A DNA stretch of 62,000 nt from Chrysomallon squamiferum (lineage: Eukaryota > Mollusca > Gastropoda > Neomphalida > Peltospiridae), in assembly GCA_012295275.1 (NCBI GenBank), contig CM022673.1, forward strand, positions 4,188,605 to 4,250,604, read 5' to 3'. The notes below the pieces were generated by a model, which saw only the letters and a program-made list of their open reading frames with translations, was not told the DNA's origin and searched no databases. This document shows positions 28,191 to 40,373 of the stretch, piece after piece (positions within the stretch are counted from its first letter, which is position 1; the number at the start of each line of letters is the position of its first letter). A program made the translations under genes and the position numbers.

Positions 28191-28911
28191 TCTTCGGTCT
28201 TTGTCATGCTATTTAGCAGGGTTAAGACATTGAAATAATTATATTAACTCATATTCTGTTTTTGCCGGTGTGTTGTGTGTGCGTTAATACAGTATATGCG
28301 TGTATATGTGCATCTGTCTGTACGTTTCACCTTCCATGAGCAGAGTAAAACATTTTGAGTAAAACTCTACAACTTTCCTTGATAATTTTATACGAAAAGA
28401 AAAACTGCAGTTTTAAAATACGCTTGGCTGACAAATAAGAATGGTTATTTGTTTAAAATAATTTAGATATGGTGCCATTGTCACTTTCGGTTTTCTTTTT
28501 CCTATATCTTTGAGGCATTTCCCAGGAAAATTAAAATATGATTCTGAATTTGTTATCTGAATATTTGATAATCCATATAATAACGTTATTTATTTTATGT
28601 TATTTATTTATAAATTTATTTGTTTGTTGTTGTTTTTGCTTTTTGTTTTTTAGTGGTTTTGGGTTTTTGGTTGTTCGTTCATTGTTTTTTTGGATGTTCT
28701 TTCATTGTTTTTTGGTGGTATTGTAATTTTATTTTTTTTCCTGTGTCCACGGATTTCTTCTTCATATAATTTTATATATGTATATAGTTTATGTCTATAT
28801 ATGTATTTATGTATGTACGCGATTGTATGTTTGTACGTTTGTGTTACGTATGTTTGTATTTATATATATGTGTATTATGTATGAGCATATGTGGTAATCA
28901 AATGTAGATTC

Positions 28912-28913
<2 letters not shown>
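28191..28913. other. T-rich unique DNA and short TATG repeats
   Basis: T- and TTTG-rich sequence at 28570-28740 followed by TATG/TGTA repeats to about 28880. No gene is recognised. Confidence 0.45.

Positions 28914-28999
<86 letters not shown>
28914..28999. repeat. (GA)n microsatellite, 86 bp
   Basis: Perfect GA dinucleotides. Similar in length to the tracts at 4831, 9399 and 20735. Confidence 0.97.
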
Positions 29000-29001
<2 letters not shown>

Positions 29002-29148
29002 AAAATAAAGAAAACAATCCACGAAAATTCGATTTATAATTTGACCTAGTCCCTATAAATACCTGAATTTTTTGCAACGAAAAAACGAGAAATAATAATG
29101 ATAATAATAAGTTCCTTCAGCTAATAAAGTGATATGTCAGATACTAAA

Positions 29149-29183
<35 letters not shown>

Positions 29184-29600
29184 AACGCAGGAAAGAAATG
29201 TAATGGTGTTATATCATTTTTCTCTACACCTTCCGCATTAACGTAAATAGAAAATCAAACTGTAAATTATAATCACATTTATATCCTTGTCAGCTTTTAC
29301 GTTCTAAGTAGAAGCGCCAAAAGGTTATAGGAATTGAAATGTCTTGTGTCTGTACGTGCGTGCATGCAGACTTGGATGTACATTCATAAAGGTATATACG
29401 GGCGTGTATTTGTTTTCGTGTTTATATGTGTGTGTGCTTGTTCTAGGGTCTTGATGTAATAGTAAGAGCAAAGATAACCCCAATAACAGAAGCTTTACTA
29501 GTGCTTTGGTTAATGGTTAACCGTGCAAAAAGTGGACATAATGAAAGAAATTTGTAGAAAAGTTTTATGGTAGTTGTCAATGCGTATTTGATGGACGATT
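29000..29600. other. Unique DNA with a 30 bp poly-T
   Basis: A poly-T of about 30 bp lies at 29152-29182; the rest is AT-rich and unique. Nothing is recognised. Confidence 0.45.
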
Positions 29601-29742
<142 letters not shown>

Positions 29743-31020
29743 ATAATAAATTTTTAAAATTACCGAAAGTAAAATTAATATTTTATTTGTTTTATCTATG
29801 TTTGAGTAAAAAACTTTGAAAACTTATTTGGCCTAAAAGTAACAAATAGATTTAGAGAAAGTCTAGGATTCTTTCTGAATAATTAGATAAAAAAATAAAA
29901 CAAAACAAACTGAAATCCATTTTGGTATCATTATTTATTTCAATAATTTTATTTCGGTAATTAATAAAAAAAAAAATAATTAATAAAATAAATAAATGTA
30001 TTCTTTCTTTTTTTTCTACTGAATTAAATGAAATTAACAGAAAACACATTCAGTCTCTACATCAAATTTTCTATTTATATTGTTGTTTTGAAACAAAATT
30101 ATTACATGTATTGATTTACCTGTCATATTAAATAACTTTTTATTTTTATTTAATTTTTTGATGCACTGAAATAATTTTTAAAATATTCCAGATTTTAGAA
30201 AATATTGGTTAATCTTTCCATTATATTATTTTATGTAATAAAAAATTTCAGAAAAACAGCCCAGTAATCTTCATTACATTCTTAATTTCTATTAAAACGG
30301 TTTTGAAAAATTGTTTTTGCTCTAAAATGCATTATAAATAAATTATAAAAGATAGTATAATAGAATACCTCAAAATACTAACATTCAGACGACAGTTTAT
30401 TAAACTCAAATGGTTGGTTTATCTCCCTTCCTTCGATTTGCAACAAAATTGTTTATGTTACAGTGTAGGATTTAGAACATAACAGAGTGAAGACCTATAC
30501 ATTATCTCCCTTTACGCATCTAATATTTGTCACAATTAAAAATTCAAAATTAATCTTTCAGTCAAAGTTGTTTGTTGTTTCTAACTTTTAAATATTCTTA
30601 TCTTTCAGATATATTAAAAAAATAAATAAAAAATAAAAATTGATTTATGCAATATTTAAGCTACTGATAGCCCATAAACTTGTCTAGTTTAGAAACATGT
30701 TTGTATATTTTATTCATTACTTTACCTACTCATAAAAAGAATTTTCCATTTTTTTTTTTGAATAACATAACATACATAATTATCTTTCTTTTTTATTTCA
30801 GAAGCATTTTTCATTAGGATTATTGCTGGGGTTTCATTTTGTTGTTATTGTTTTGCTTTTACATCATTATTTCTACTAATGCATAATTTTTTTCTTAGAT
30901 ATAAATATATATATTTTTTATACTTAGTTCCACATTTAGTTTGCATTGTTGCAGATCTTTAAGGAATTTTTCTTTGTCTTCTAATTATTGGCACATGCTT
31001 GTACTTTTACCAAAAAATTT
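29743..31020. other. Very AT-rich spacer downstream of TSSC4
   Basis: It has no long tandem repeat and no open frame of note. The base composition is more AT-rich than the sequence left of 29 kb and continuous with the TSSC4/ACTL6A region. It may include 3' untranslated sequence of TSSC4. Confidence 0.45.
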
Positions 31021-31186
31021 AAAATGGGTTTCAGTAGGAAGTATCTTTATTACAATGAGTAATGATCTAAAAAAATAAAATGGGTTTCAGTAGGAAGTAT
31101 CTTTATTACAATGAGTAATGATCTAAAAAATTAAATGGGTTTCAGTAGGAAGTATCTTTATTACAATGAGTAATGATCTAAAAAAA
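31021..31186 (-). repeat. Three near-identical tandem copies of a 55-56 bp unit, each with AATAAA on the minus strand
   Basis: The copies run at about 31021-31076, 31077-31131 and 31132-31186 and are almost identical, so the triplication is recent. Each has TTTATT on the plus strand (31046-31051, 31102-31107, 31157-31162), which is the poly(A) signal AATAAA on the strand that carries TSSC4. The first such signal met downstream of the TSSC4 stop is 31162-31157, about 254 nt past the stop. The array may therefore have tripled the gene's poly(A) signal; that role is inferred. Confidence 0.8.
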
Positions 31187-31415
31187 TAAAAAACAACAAC
31201 AAAAGAACCACAGTTAATTTTTTTTAATTTTTTTTTTGTTTCAATATTTACTGAAAAAAACTAATTTCAATACAATAATGTACTGATAAAAATAAACATT
31301 AAAAACATCAATGGAATTGAAAATATTTTAAAAACAGTTTTCGTTTTTCTTTTCACATTTTACATTAAGTCTAAAAATAATTAAGGTTTTCTAAGAACAT
31401 CCTTCACAAGAACAT

Positions 31416-32186
31416 CTACTCCACATGATCGTCATCTTCAGTGACATTTCGTGACCTAATACTTCTTTTATTACTCTTCCTGCTCTTAAAACTAACAGAT
31501 TTTTCTTCATCCGCAGTCACAGAATTCACAGGCAGTCCAGAATCTACAGCATCAGTGTCCTCAGCTTCTTCAAATGAGTGTCGTACCTTAGCAACAGCTT
31601 CATCCACCTGTGACTTCTCGCCCACCGATGAATCCACTTTCTCTTTGCTCTTTTTAACAAATGTTACCACTCCTTTTGAACAAGCACTCTCCTCTATGTT
31701 AGCAGGTGTGACCAGTTCAGGGTCAGACTCTGCCTCCCTCGTTCGTCTTCGATCCTCTATGAAATCAAGAGCTGCTCTAGTGTTAGATTTTTCAGACATA
31801 TCGTCCAAGGAGACATCCTTAAGGGAATATTCTTTCCATTTTTCCGGGTGAATTTCGTGATCTGGTCGTCTGTGTCGAGCTTTAAGAGCTCCAAGTTTGG
31901 GTCTTTTGAACTGAGGATGTGTCTCGCTTTCATCCTTAGAGAATTCTGCACCACGTTTTTGCGACTTTGTTCGAGTGTCTATTATTTTGTAATCGTCAAC
32001 AAGAGGATCGTTTTTCCACAAATGAGCATCATCTGACAAGTTTCTGGTTTTTTCGTGGGCAATGTGTTTATCTTCTAACACTGCAAGACAGCCAAATATG
32101 TCTTTTGTCTTGGCCTGGAATTCTGCACTGGATGTTGAAAGATTGAATACTTCATCTTTGTTTTCACCTTTTTCTTCTGATGCCAT
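31416..32186 (-). CDS. TSSC4: TSSC4 homologue, U5 snRNP assembly factor
   Basis: A complete 256-residue frame on the minus strand from ATG (32186-32184) to TAG (31418-31416) with no intron. Conserved TSSC4 blocks appear in the family's order: F-x(6)-DIFGCL at residues 23-34; FKRP at 93-96; the signature region at 108-143 (PDHEIHPEKWKEYSLKDV, then MSEKSN-x(3)-ALDFI); and the short GVVTFVKK block at 172-179. The rest is hydrophilic and acidic-basic, probably disordered; the C-terminus ends in an acidic run. No signal peptide or membrane segment is present. In humans TSSC4 binds PRPF8 and SNRNP200 and helps assemble U5 and tri-snRNPs in the nucleus. A splice acceptor (TTTTTTTTCAG) ends about 13 nt before the ATG, and a GTAAGT donor lies at 32709-32704, so a 5' UTR intron of about 500 nt is likely. 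The gene is divergent from ACTL6A. Confidence 0.88.
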   Translation of the reverse strand: MASEEKGENKDEVFNLSTSSAEFQAKTKDIFGCLAVLEDKHIAHEKTRNLSDDAHLWKNDPLVDDYKIIDTRTKSQKRGAEFSKDESETHPQFKRPKLGALKARHRRPDHEIHPEKWKEYSLKDVSLDDMSEKSNTRAALDFIEDRRRTREAESDPELVTPANIEESACSKGVVTFVKKSKEKVDSSVGEKSQVDEAVAKVRHSFEEAEDTDAVDSGLPVNSVTADEEKSVSFKSRKSNKRSIRSRNVTEDDDHVE

Positions 32187-33865
32187 TTTAACAAAATAAC
32201 TGAAAAAAAAAAATATATATATTAGAAATATTAGTTTAGGTTTAAATATTGTTTCATTATTTGAGAAAATATAATTATTTTAATCTTTAAATTTTTTTCC
32301 TTTTTTCAAAAATGGAATACGTGGTTTACTTTGTTTCATTTTACAGACAATTTGTAAAAATGCATTTTAAAATCTCAGTGATTATCAATCTAATAGTAAT
32401 ATATTCCTCATTATTAAAAGAAAAAAATATGTTGCCATTATTGTGAAGAGCATACTTTGAAGATGAAATAGGTTTAATTATGATAAAAATAAATTAAAAA
32501 GAAAGGGAGAACAAATGTATTTTTTATGTCTTGTTGTTGGTATTCAGTTCTAACACCTCATCACATCTTTATTTTATTAGCAAGGGGCCACAGACAACAA
32601 AGCACATATAAATTACTATAAACTTTATAGTATAAAGAATACTATGCTTTTAGAGAAATGAAAATTACTTTCATCTTAGTATTTCCTCCCTGAGGCTAAT
32701 ATAACTTACCTAACTCACAAAAGTGTTTTCCTTCTATAAATATCAAATTTTATGTGTTTAAAAATGACGGCCGAATTTAATCATCCCATATTTAACAGTG
32801 CAAAATGCCAGTTCTGAAAATAAAAATATATTTTATCAGTGTTTCATGTATTTATTTACAAAATACGTGAAGTCAATAATATTCACAATTTCAAATTAAA
32901 GTTACCTTTACCATTATCATTACTGCATATAAATCATAAATAACGGATTTAACATATCATTCAATGTGTTTTCTGCTTATTATTTTATTTGAAATAAATT
33001 AATGTTAAAGTAAATATTCTTGGTCAATTTATTGTAAAATTTACAGACTACATAATAGTCAGGAATGACATATTACACATATACCATTCAAAACGATTAT
33101 CTGCCATCACTTATGATTTAATTTTAAAGGAGTGACTTAGTGAGCAAACTGCATAATCAGATAATCATAATGGTACGATATTCATTATTCAGATTGATAC
33201 CTCAGTGATTAAGACCTTGGCTGACAATACAGTATTTCAGTATAAAGCAATTTTTGGATTATGTGTATATTTCTATCATTCTGCATAAGTCAAGGAAGTA
33301 CCGACATCGTCTGGGACAAAGCCGAAGTCCTAGACTGTCCGAGTGACTGGCGAACTGCAAAGCCAAAGCTGTGCAGTATGCGACTATCTTACTTCTTAGT
33401 ATCTATGACTCGTATCAATATGGTTCTAATCATGTAAACTACCCTTAGTTGTGAACATTTCGATATTTTATCATGGGCTTTATATTTAATTTTTCTACTA
33501 TAGTTGGCCCATCTTTTCATAATTATAATTAACATTATCCCTTTCTGACAAATCTATCATTTACATTTTCTTGGCTTGAGCTTCTAGCTTCCATTTCACG
33601 GCGTAAATGAATTGAAATGTCGTAAAGTGCAAAATGCTTCATTTAAAAAACACGATCTAAAAACCTATATAGTTGTATTGAAAAGAATATGTAACAATTT
33701 CACATGATAACGGTAGAAATATCTTTCTTAAAAAAAACGAAACAAATGTCTTAAATGAAATTGCGACTATTGAAAATCGAACTTGGTCAAATCGGTCAAC
33801 AAAGCGGCATTTATAACAAAGTGATTAATAATTTCTCTGTTTTTTGAAAAGTCGTCTAGATCAAA
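32187..33865. promoter_or_regulatory. Divergent spacer between TSSC4 and ACTL6A, probable shared promoter region
   Basis: The two start codons face away from each other and are 1,679 bp apart. The spacer must hold both promoters and the TSSC4 5' UTR exon(s). A short GC-richer patch lies at about 33295-33375. I see no clear TATA box with a positioned initiator for either gene, which fits dispersed housekeeping-type initiation. The placement of the promoters within the spacer is inferred from gene order. Confidence 0.55.
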
Positions 33866-36595
33866 ATGAGTGGTGGTGTTTATGGAGGAGGTAAATAATA
33901 TCAGAATTGTTTTTTTTATATACTCACTACGTTATTAAATAATTAAAAACAGTTTTTTGGAAATTTAACTTTTTAGCATCCATCTGACATGACAATCTGT
34001 AGCAGTGAGAGTGCAGTGTACGAAGCTGCGTTTGACAGTAGCAGAATGAATGATCATATAATATTGGACATTCGTCCTATTTACATGTATAAAATTATCA
34101 CTTAAATTCAACTTTTTACATATTATTTGATTTACAATACTAAAATTCGTAATCTTGCAGTTTAGGATTTGAAAATGATCCCTGCGATCGGATTTCTTAT
34201 GCTAATAAGTAATAAAGTAATAATAGTAATATGGTAATACAAATATTAATCTTATTTAAATAAATACATAAAGGTTGTATAAAATTGTGTATATTTAGCT
34301 TGGCTCAACAAGTCTTTCTTATCATCTACATAACTGTATTCATTGCATGTATTTATTTTTATATTTACAGATGAAGTTGGTGCTTTGGTATTTGATGTTG
34401 GATCTTACTCCTTCCGAGCAGGTTTTGCTGGAGAGGACACTCCAAAAGTATGTTATAATCTACTAGCAAATATGTACCATATAATGATATGTATTCAAAA
34501 TGTGTGTAATTTACCTTAATCCCCTAACTTATTTCTCTTTCATTTTTATTTTTTTATTTCACTGCCAAAGTGATTACACTAATTTAATCATTTACATACA
34601 AACATGCTCTTTAACATATATATATGCACGTCTATATATGTATTTTGACATCATTAATATTGTTAATTACACATATATTATGATGATTATTTATATTTAC
34701 ATTATTCTTCAGACTAGTCTACAAATATTTTTTTATTATTGCTTTTATTTTATTTTTGTTTATTATTGTAATTAAAATGTATTTATTTTTGCATTTAGGC
34801 TGAAATTCCCACGCATGTGGGTGTGCTGGATGAGATAGAGGCATCTATGGATGTTGAAAATGCCAGTGAAGTACCCAGACACGACAAACGATATTTCATA
34901 GACACAGTCAACCTCAAAGTTCCAAGAAAAGGAACAGAAATAGTCAGTTTCCTCAAGGATGGCATGAGTAAGTATTTGTTATTATTATTATTATTATTAT
35001 TATCATTATTATTATTAATGTTGTTGTTGTTGTTTTCATTATTCTTATCGCTGTTATTTATTTATTTATATTTGGGGAATTCCTGAACCATCTGGGTGTC
35101 CCAGTAATTTCTGAAATCTACCCAATTATGTTGAATATACCAGGTCTCATTGAAATACATTATACTCTGCATTTGTGTCTGTTTCAGGTTCATTTTCAGA
35201 TTATTGTAAAACAGTGTTATCTGTTTACATTTTTAATCTTTAATTTTTTTTTTTTTTTTCTTTACAGTTGAAAACTGGGACATTTTTGAGAAAGTAATGG
35301 ATTATGCAATTACTAAACACATCAAGACAGAAGCACAGTTCCATCCGGTTATGATGTCTGAACCATCAGTTAGTACAAAAATTTCATAAAGTATTATTTA
35401 TCTTTTTATTTTTTGTGAGAAAAGAGAAAATTTATTAATAATCTGTTATTTCAACTTATTTTTTCTTAAATTTTTACTTGCATATCTTTTATGTAATGTT
35501 TAGCAGCAATTCCAGTTTTTGTGTCTGTCTGATGTATTGTTTTCTTTACATGTATCCATGATATAAGTGATACCTTATTAAGAAATGTTTGTTTGTATAC
35601 AATATCAATTGTTTTTCTTATTTATTTATTTATTTATATTTTTAATATTTATAATTTATTGTTATTATTTTATTTTTATTATTTGACTAATTATTAATTT
35701 TATTTTTATTATTATTATTTTTATTTCCAGTGGAACAGTAAAAGCAAAAGAGAAAAACTGACAGAAATAATGTTTGAAAAATACAACATTCCTGCATTTT
35801 TCTTGTGTAAAAATTCTGTTCTCTCAGCGTATCCTTTTTCTTCTTTCATGGGATAAACTTCATCTTATTTATTTATTTAATTATTATCAAGGGCAAAGTA
35901 CATAATAAATAATATAATTTTATTAATTATTCTTTAAGAAATATAACTGAAATGTATTTTTAGAGTTCTTTAAGGGTTAATGATAGTTAAAATCTTTTGC
36001 AAATTATTTACGCCAATTTTACAGTGGTTGTCATCTTTTAAAAATATTTTAAAGACCATATATCCATTTTACATCCAAAACCAGGATATATCACAGCTTT
36101 TGGAACCATTTAATGATTTTGGGTGGGGGTATGACTGCATTATTATTACTACTAATCATTTGTCAAACATAACAACCATAGACATAAAGATACATTCAGA
36201 ATGAATATTAATCACATATTTTATGTTGTTTATCAATCATTTCTGTAAAATCTTAAAAGACCTTTTAAATTAAAAAAATATGAAGAAAAAGAATGATACA
36301 GGATTCTTCTATGTGAAATAGTTTGCTTAACAAATATAAAGATTTGCCAATGGTCGATCCACAGCGCTCATTTTGGACAGTGGAGCCACCCACACTTCGG
36401 CTGTACCAGTGTATGATGGCTACGTCATTGGACATGGTATGTACAGATTATTAATGTTTTCAATTATAAAAGGACTGGAGAAAAGTCATTATGTTAACCA
36501 TTATGACTCCATGATGTTTTTCAAAACTGATTAATAGTGATATTTGGATATATATATATATATATAATCTATTGATTAAACTATCTATCTATCTA

Positions 36596-36675
<80 letters not shown>

Positions 36676-39600
36676 AACACATTGGACATGGTATGGACAG
36701 ATCATTAATATTTTCATTATAAAAAAAAACTGGAGAAATACCCTAATTGTGATAACCATTCTGATATCCAGACCTTGTTCAATTCATTAATAGTGATAAA
36801 CTGGATATACAGTGGTACCTCCAACTTACGAATGCTCCAACTTATGAGTTTTCTGAGTTATGAGCAGTTGCCCGGTCAATTTTTTTGCTTTGTGTTACGG
36901 GCCAAAATCCAAGTTATGAGCAAGCTTCAGATACACCACCAATAGTTGGCGCAATGAACAACATAACATCCGCCCAGCATCCTGCATTTCACTCGTTTAC
37001 TTCAGATGGTTACCTCCCCGTGGAAAATTTTTCTGTTGTGTCGTGCTTGAGTTTTCTGGAGTATTTTGCCAAATTTTCATGGATCCTAAGAAGGTGAGTG
37101 CAAATGACAGTGCTTAGAAGAAGAACCAGATGGTATCCATTGAATTCAAGTATGAAATCATAGAAAAACATGAGCAAGGTGTGCGTGTTGTCAACATGGC
37201 TAGGCAGTATGAGTGTAACACTTTCATGACATGTACCATACTGAAGCAGAAGGAGTTGATAAAGGCTATAACTCCAGCCAAAGGCATAAAAATAATTTCT
37301 AATGGACCTCTGACCATGAAAAGATTGAGAAACCCTAACCCTGTAGGCTGTACACTTTACAAAACCAATTTATTTCTTTACATTCTCTTTTATTTTTTTT
37401 TTTTATACAATATTTGTCATTTATAAATACATTTTTCTCATTTAAAAACACGTTACAAAAAATGGGGTGGTTTTTGAAGGGCTGGAATGGATTTATGGTA
37501 TTTCAGTTAATTTCATTAGGGAAAATTGGTTTGATATATGAGCAAATTTATTTACGAGCTCAGTCATGGAATGAATTAAACTTGTAAGTATATAGATGAA
37601 TAGATTGTATATATATAGTCCATTTATCTGTCTATCTATATATATATACATATATATAGACAAGTGTGTGTATATATCTGTGTGTGTGTGTGTGTGTGAG
37701 TCAAAGAGAAATAGAGTTTGGATTATATCTAGAATTTAGAAAGAGAGCGTATAAGCAAATGAATCAGAGAGAGATACAAAACACTGTTTTTTCTTCAGGT
37801 ATAGTGAAGTCACCTCTAGCTGGTGATTTTGTCTCCATGGAATGTAGAAAACTGATGGAAGAGATGGATATAGAAGTTGTTCCTCCATACCTCATCAAAG
37901 AAAAGGTTTATGTATATCTTTATATGAAATAGTCTAAGCTTCTAATATTAAATGCAACCATTTCAATTATATTTTAAAATTCTCTTCTTTCCTATGACAT
38001 TTATTAATCATTGTAAACTTTATAGAAAATGTACAGTTTCTTGATTTTTTTTTAAATATCTTAAGACTTAACACTGAATTTATATAAAGATGATAAAAAA
38101 AATTCTGTTTATAGTTACGTACTAGGTATATTAAACTATAAAAATTCTTTATAGTAAATACATTTTATACAGACTAAGTTTTCAAATGTTTAATTCCTTC
38201 ATTCATTCTATTTCTATTCTATTTTAATCACATTTTTAATAAACAGGAAGCAGTAAATGAAACTTCACCACCAAAATATAAAAAGAAGGAAGTGCCAGAA
38301 GTCACCAAGTCTTTTCACAATTATATGGTTAAAGTAAGTACAGTACAACTGTTTCTAACAATATTATTTATTTACTTAACTACAAAGAGTTTCTATCTTT
38401 TGTGCATTACTTCTTTCATCAGATTGTAAGTACCATATTTTACAAGCATTATATCCAAAAAAGTTTAATATAATCTAGTATCTCCATCCCAAACTTATAA
38501 AATGTATTTTAATATTTTAATTGTCTTTGGTGTTGCATAATTTGCTTTCCAAATTTTGACATAGTTTAATTTAAAATAGTAATAATAATAATGTAAAATT
38601 AAATTTAAAAAAATAATAAATAAATAAAAACAAATCTTTAGGACAAATGGTATGTAAATTTTATTTTATATTGTTTTGTTTTTTTTGTTGTTTTTTTCAA
38701 AACTATTATACTAATATATAGTATTTGGTGATTACAATTTATACAACTGTTTTAATCTGTTTTCAGGATGTTCTTCAAGATTTAGCTGCCTCTGTATTAC
38801 AAGTTTCTGATACTCCATATGATCAACCGTAAATATATTAATAATATTTAATACCTAATCTAAAATAAACATATAAGCTATCTGGAGACATAAGTTCTTT
38901 TATTTATTTAAATAAAGAAATAATTTACATATTGCACGTTTCCTAGTTATATTTTCATTTGTTCCTAGCTGTCCAGTCATAATTAATAACAAAGTAAACA
39001 ACAACAGAAACATATTAAAAGATCTGAGTGCAGCCATTTTTTTGTAGTCAGTACATCACACTCAGGGTTGATCACTTTGCTTTAAAGTTTTTTCTAGCAT
39101 CAGAAGTCCCACCCAAAAAAACAACCCAGCTATTGGTCAGCCAGTATATAACTGTTCAAGCTGGTGGTACTCAAAATGTTAGTAACAGTGATATTGTACT
39201 ATTAATTTTTTATACGAGCTATAATAGGTCGTTCAAAGCAATTAAATAAACTTGGAAGCATAAACAAAATTTATTAGACAATTTATTCATACAGACACTG
39301 GTATATTTCAAAACAGTAAACTTTCTAGTGGATTTAAATTGATCAACGTTGTTGTTTACCGCTCATCGTTGGTGACAACATTACTACAGTGCAATACTGA
39401 AATTGATGTTCGTATGATTATTATTGTTGCTGTGTATTCCACAGTACGGCTGACAGTGTTCCAACAGTACATTATGAATTTCCAAATGGCTACAATCTTG
39501 ATTTTGGAGCAGAAAGATTTAAAGTTGTTGAGGGATTGTTTGACCCCTCAATAATAAAGGTAATGTCTGCATATTAGATTATGTTTATTTGTTGTTTTAG

Positions 39601-40328
39601 TTTATTAGTTATTTCATTTTTCATTTATTTATGTAACTATATTTATATGTTATTGTATTTTATTTAATTAATGAATTTTGAAAAAACCCTGTTATTATAG
39701 TTTGTATTCCATGCATATTTTGAAATATAATATGAAAAAAACCCAAAATACTTTAATGTTAAAAACAGTAGATGTATCAGTTTTAAATTTTCAGTTAAAC
39801 TGTACTGTTAATCAGTTTTTCAAAGTGTTATTTCTATTTACCTTTTAAGACTTTTGGACCTGATGTGTTTTAACAATGATTTTACAAACACATAAAATGG
39901 CATTTGTAAATAACTGGTTTGCTGCTGAGAGTGACTGCCATGACTTCCACGAATGCTGTGGAGAGCCACTCTTGGCATGGAATCAGAATAATAGTTGCAA
40001 GTTTTGTTTTTGATAATTAAGAGTAGTTCTGTTCTCTTCATATAAATTTGGGTTTTGTTACATTACAGGATGTTCCTGGCAACACAATGCTTGGTGTTGG
40101 TCATGTGGTTACTACAAGTGTGGGAATGTGCGACATTGATATCAGACCTGTAAGTGTTTCTGTTACTGTTAACTTTTATTGTATAGCATTTGTTTGGATT
40201 GAGAATATTTGGTTGCTGTAATAGTGACATCTAGAATTGATTTACCTTTTCTCCAAACTTTGCAGTTGCTTTGAGATTTAAGTCAAACTGATATTTTTAT
40301 TGCATCTATTTATTCAATTATCTTCTCT

Positions 40329-40373
<45 letters not shown>

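Noticed and set aside
31441-31851. A 136-codon plus-strand frame overlapping TSSC4
   Set aside because: It is the antisense shadow of the TSSC4 frame, with Ser/Leu-rich composition and no independent evidence.
37130-37426. A 98-codon plus-strand frame as a host gene
   Set aside because: It is the helix-turn-helix remnant of a transposon inside an intron, preceded by an in-frame stop and lacking the rest of the protein.
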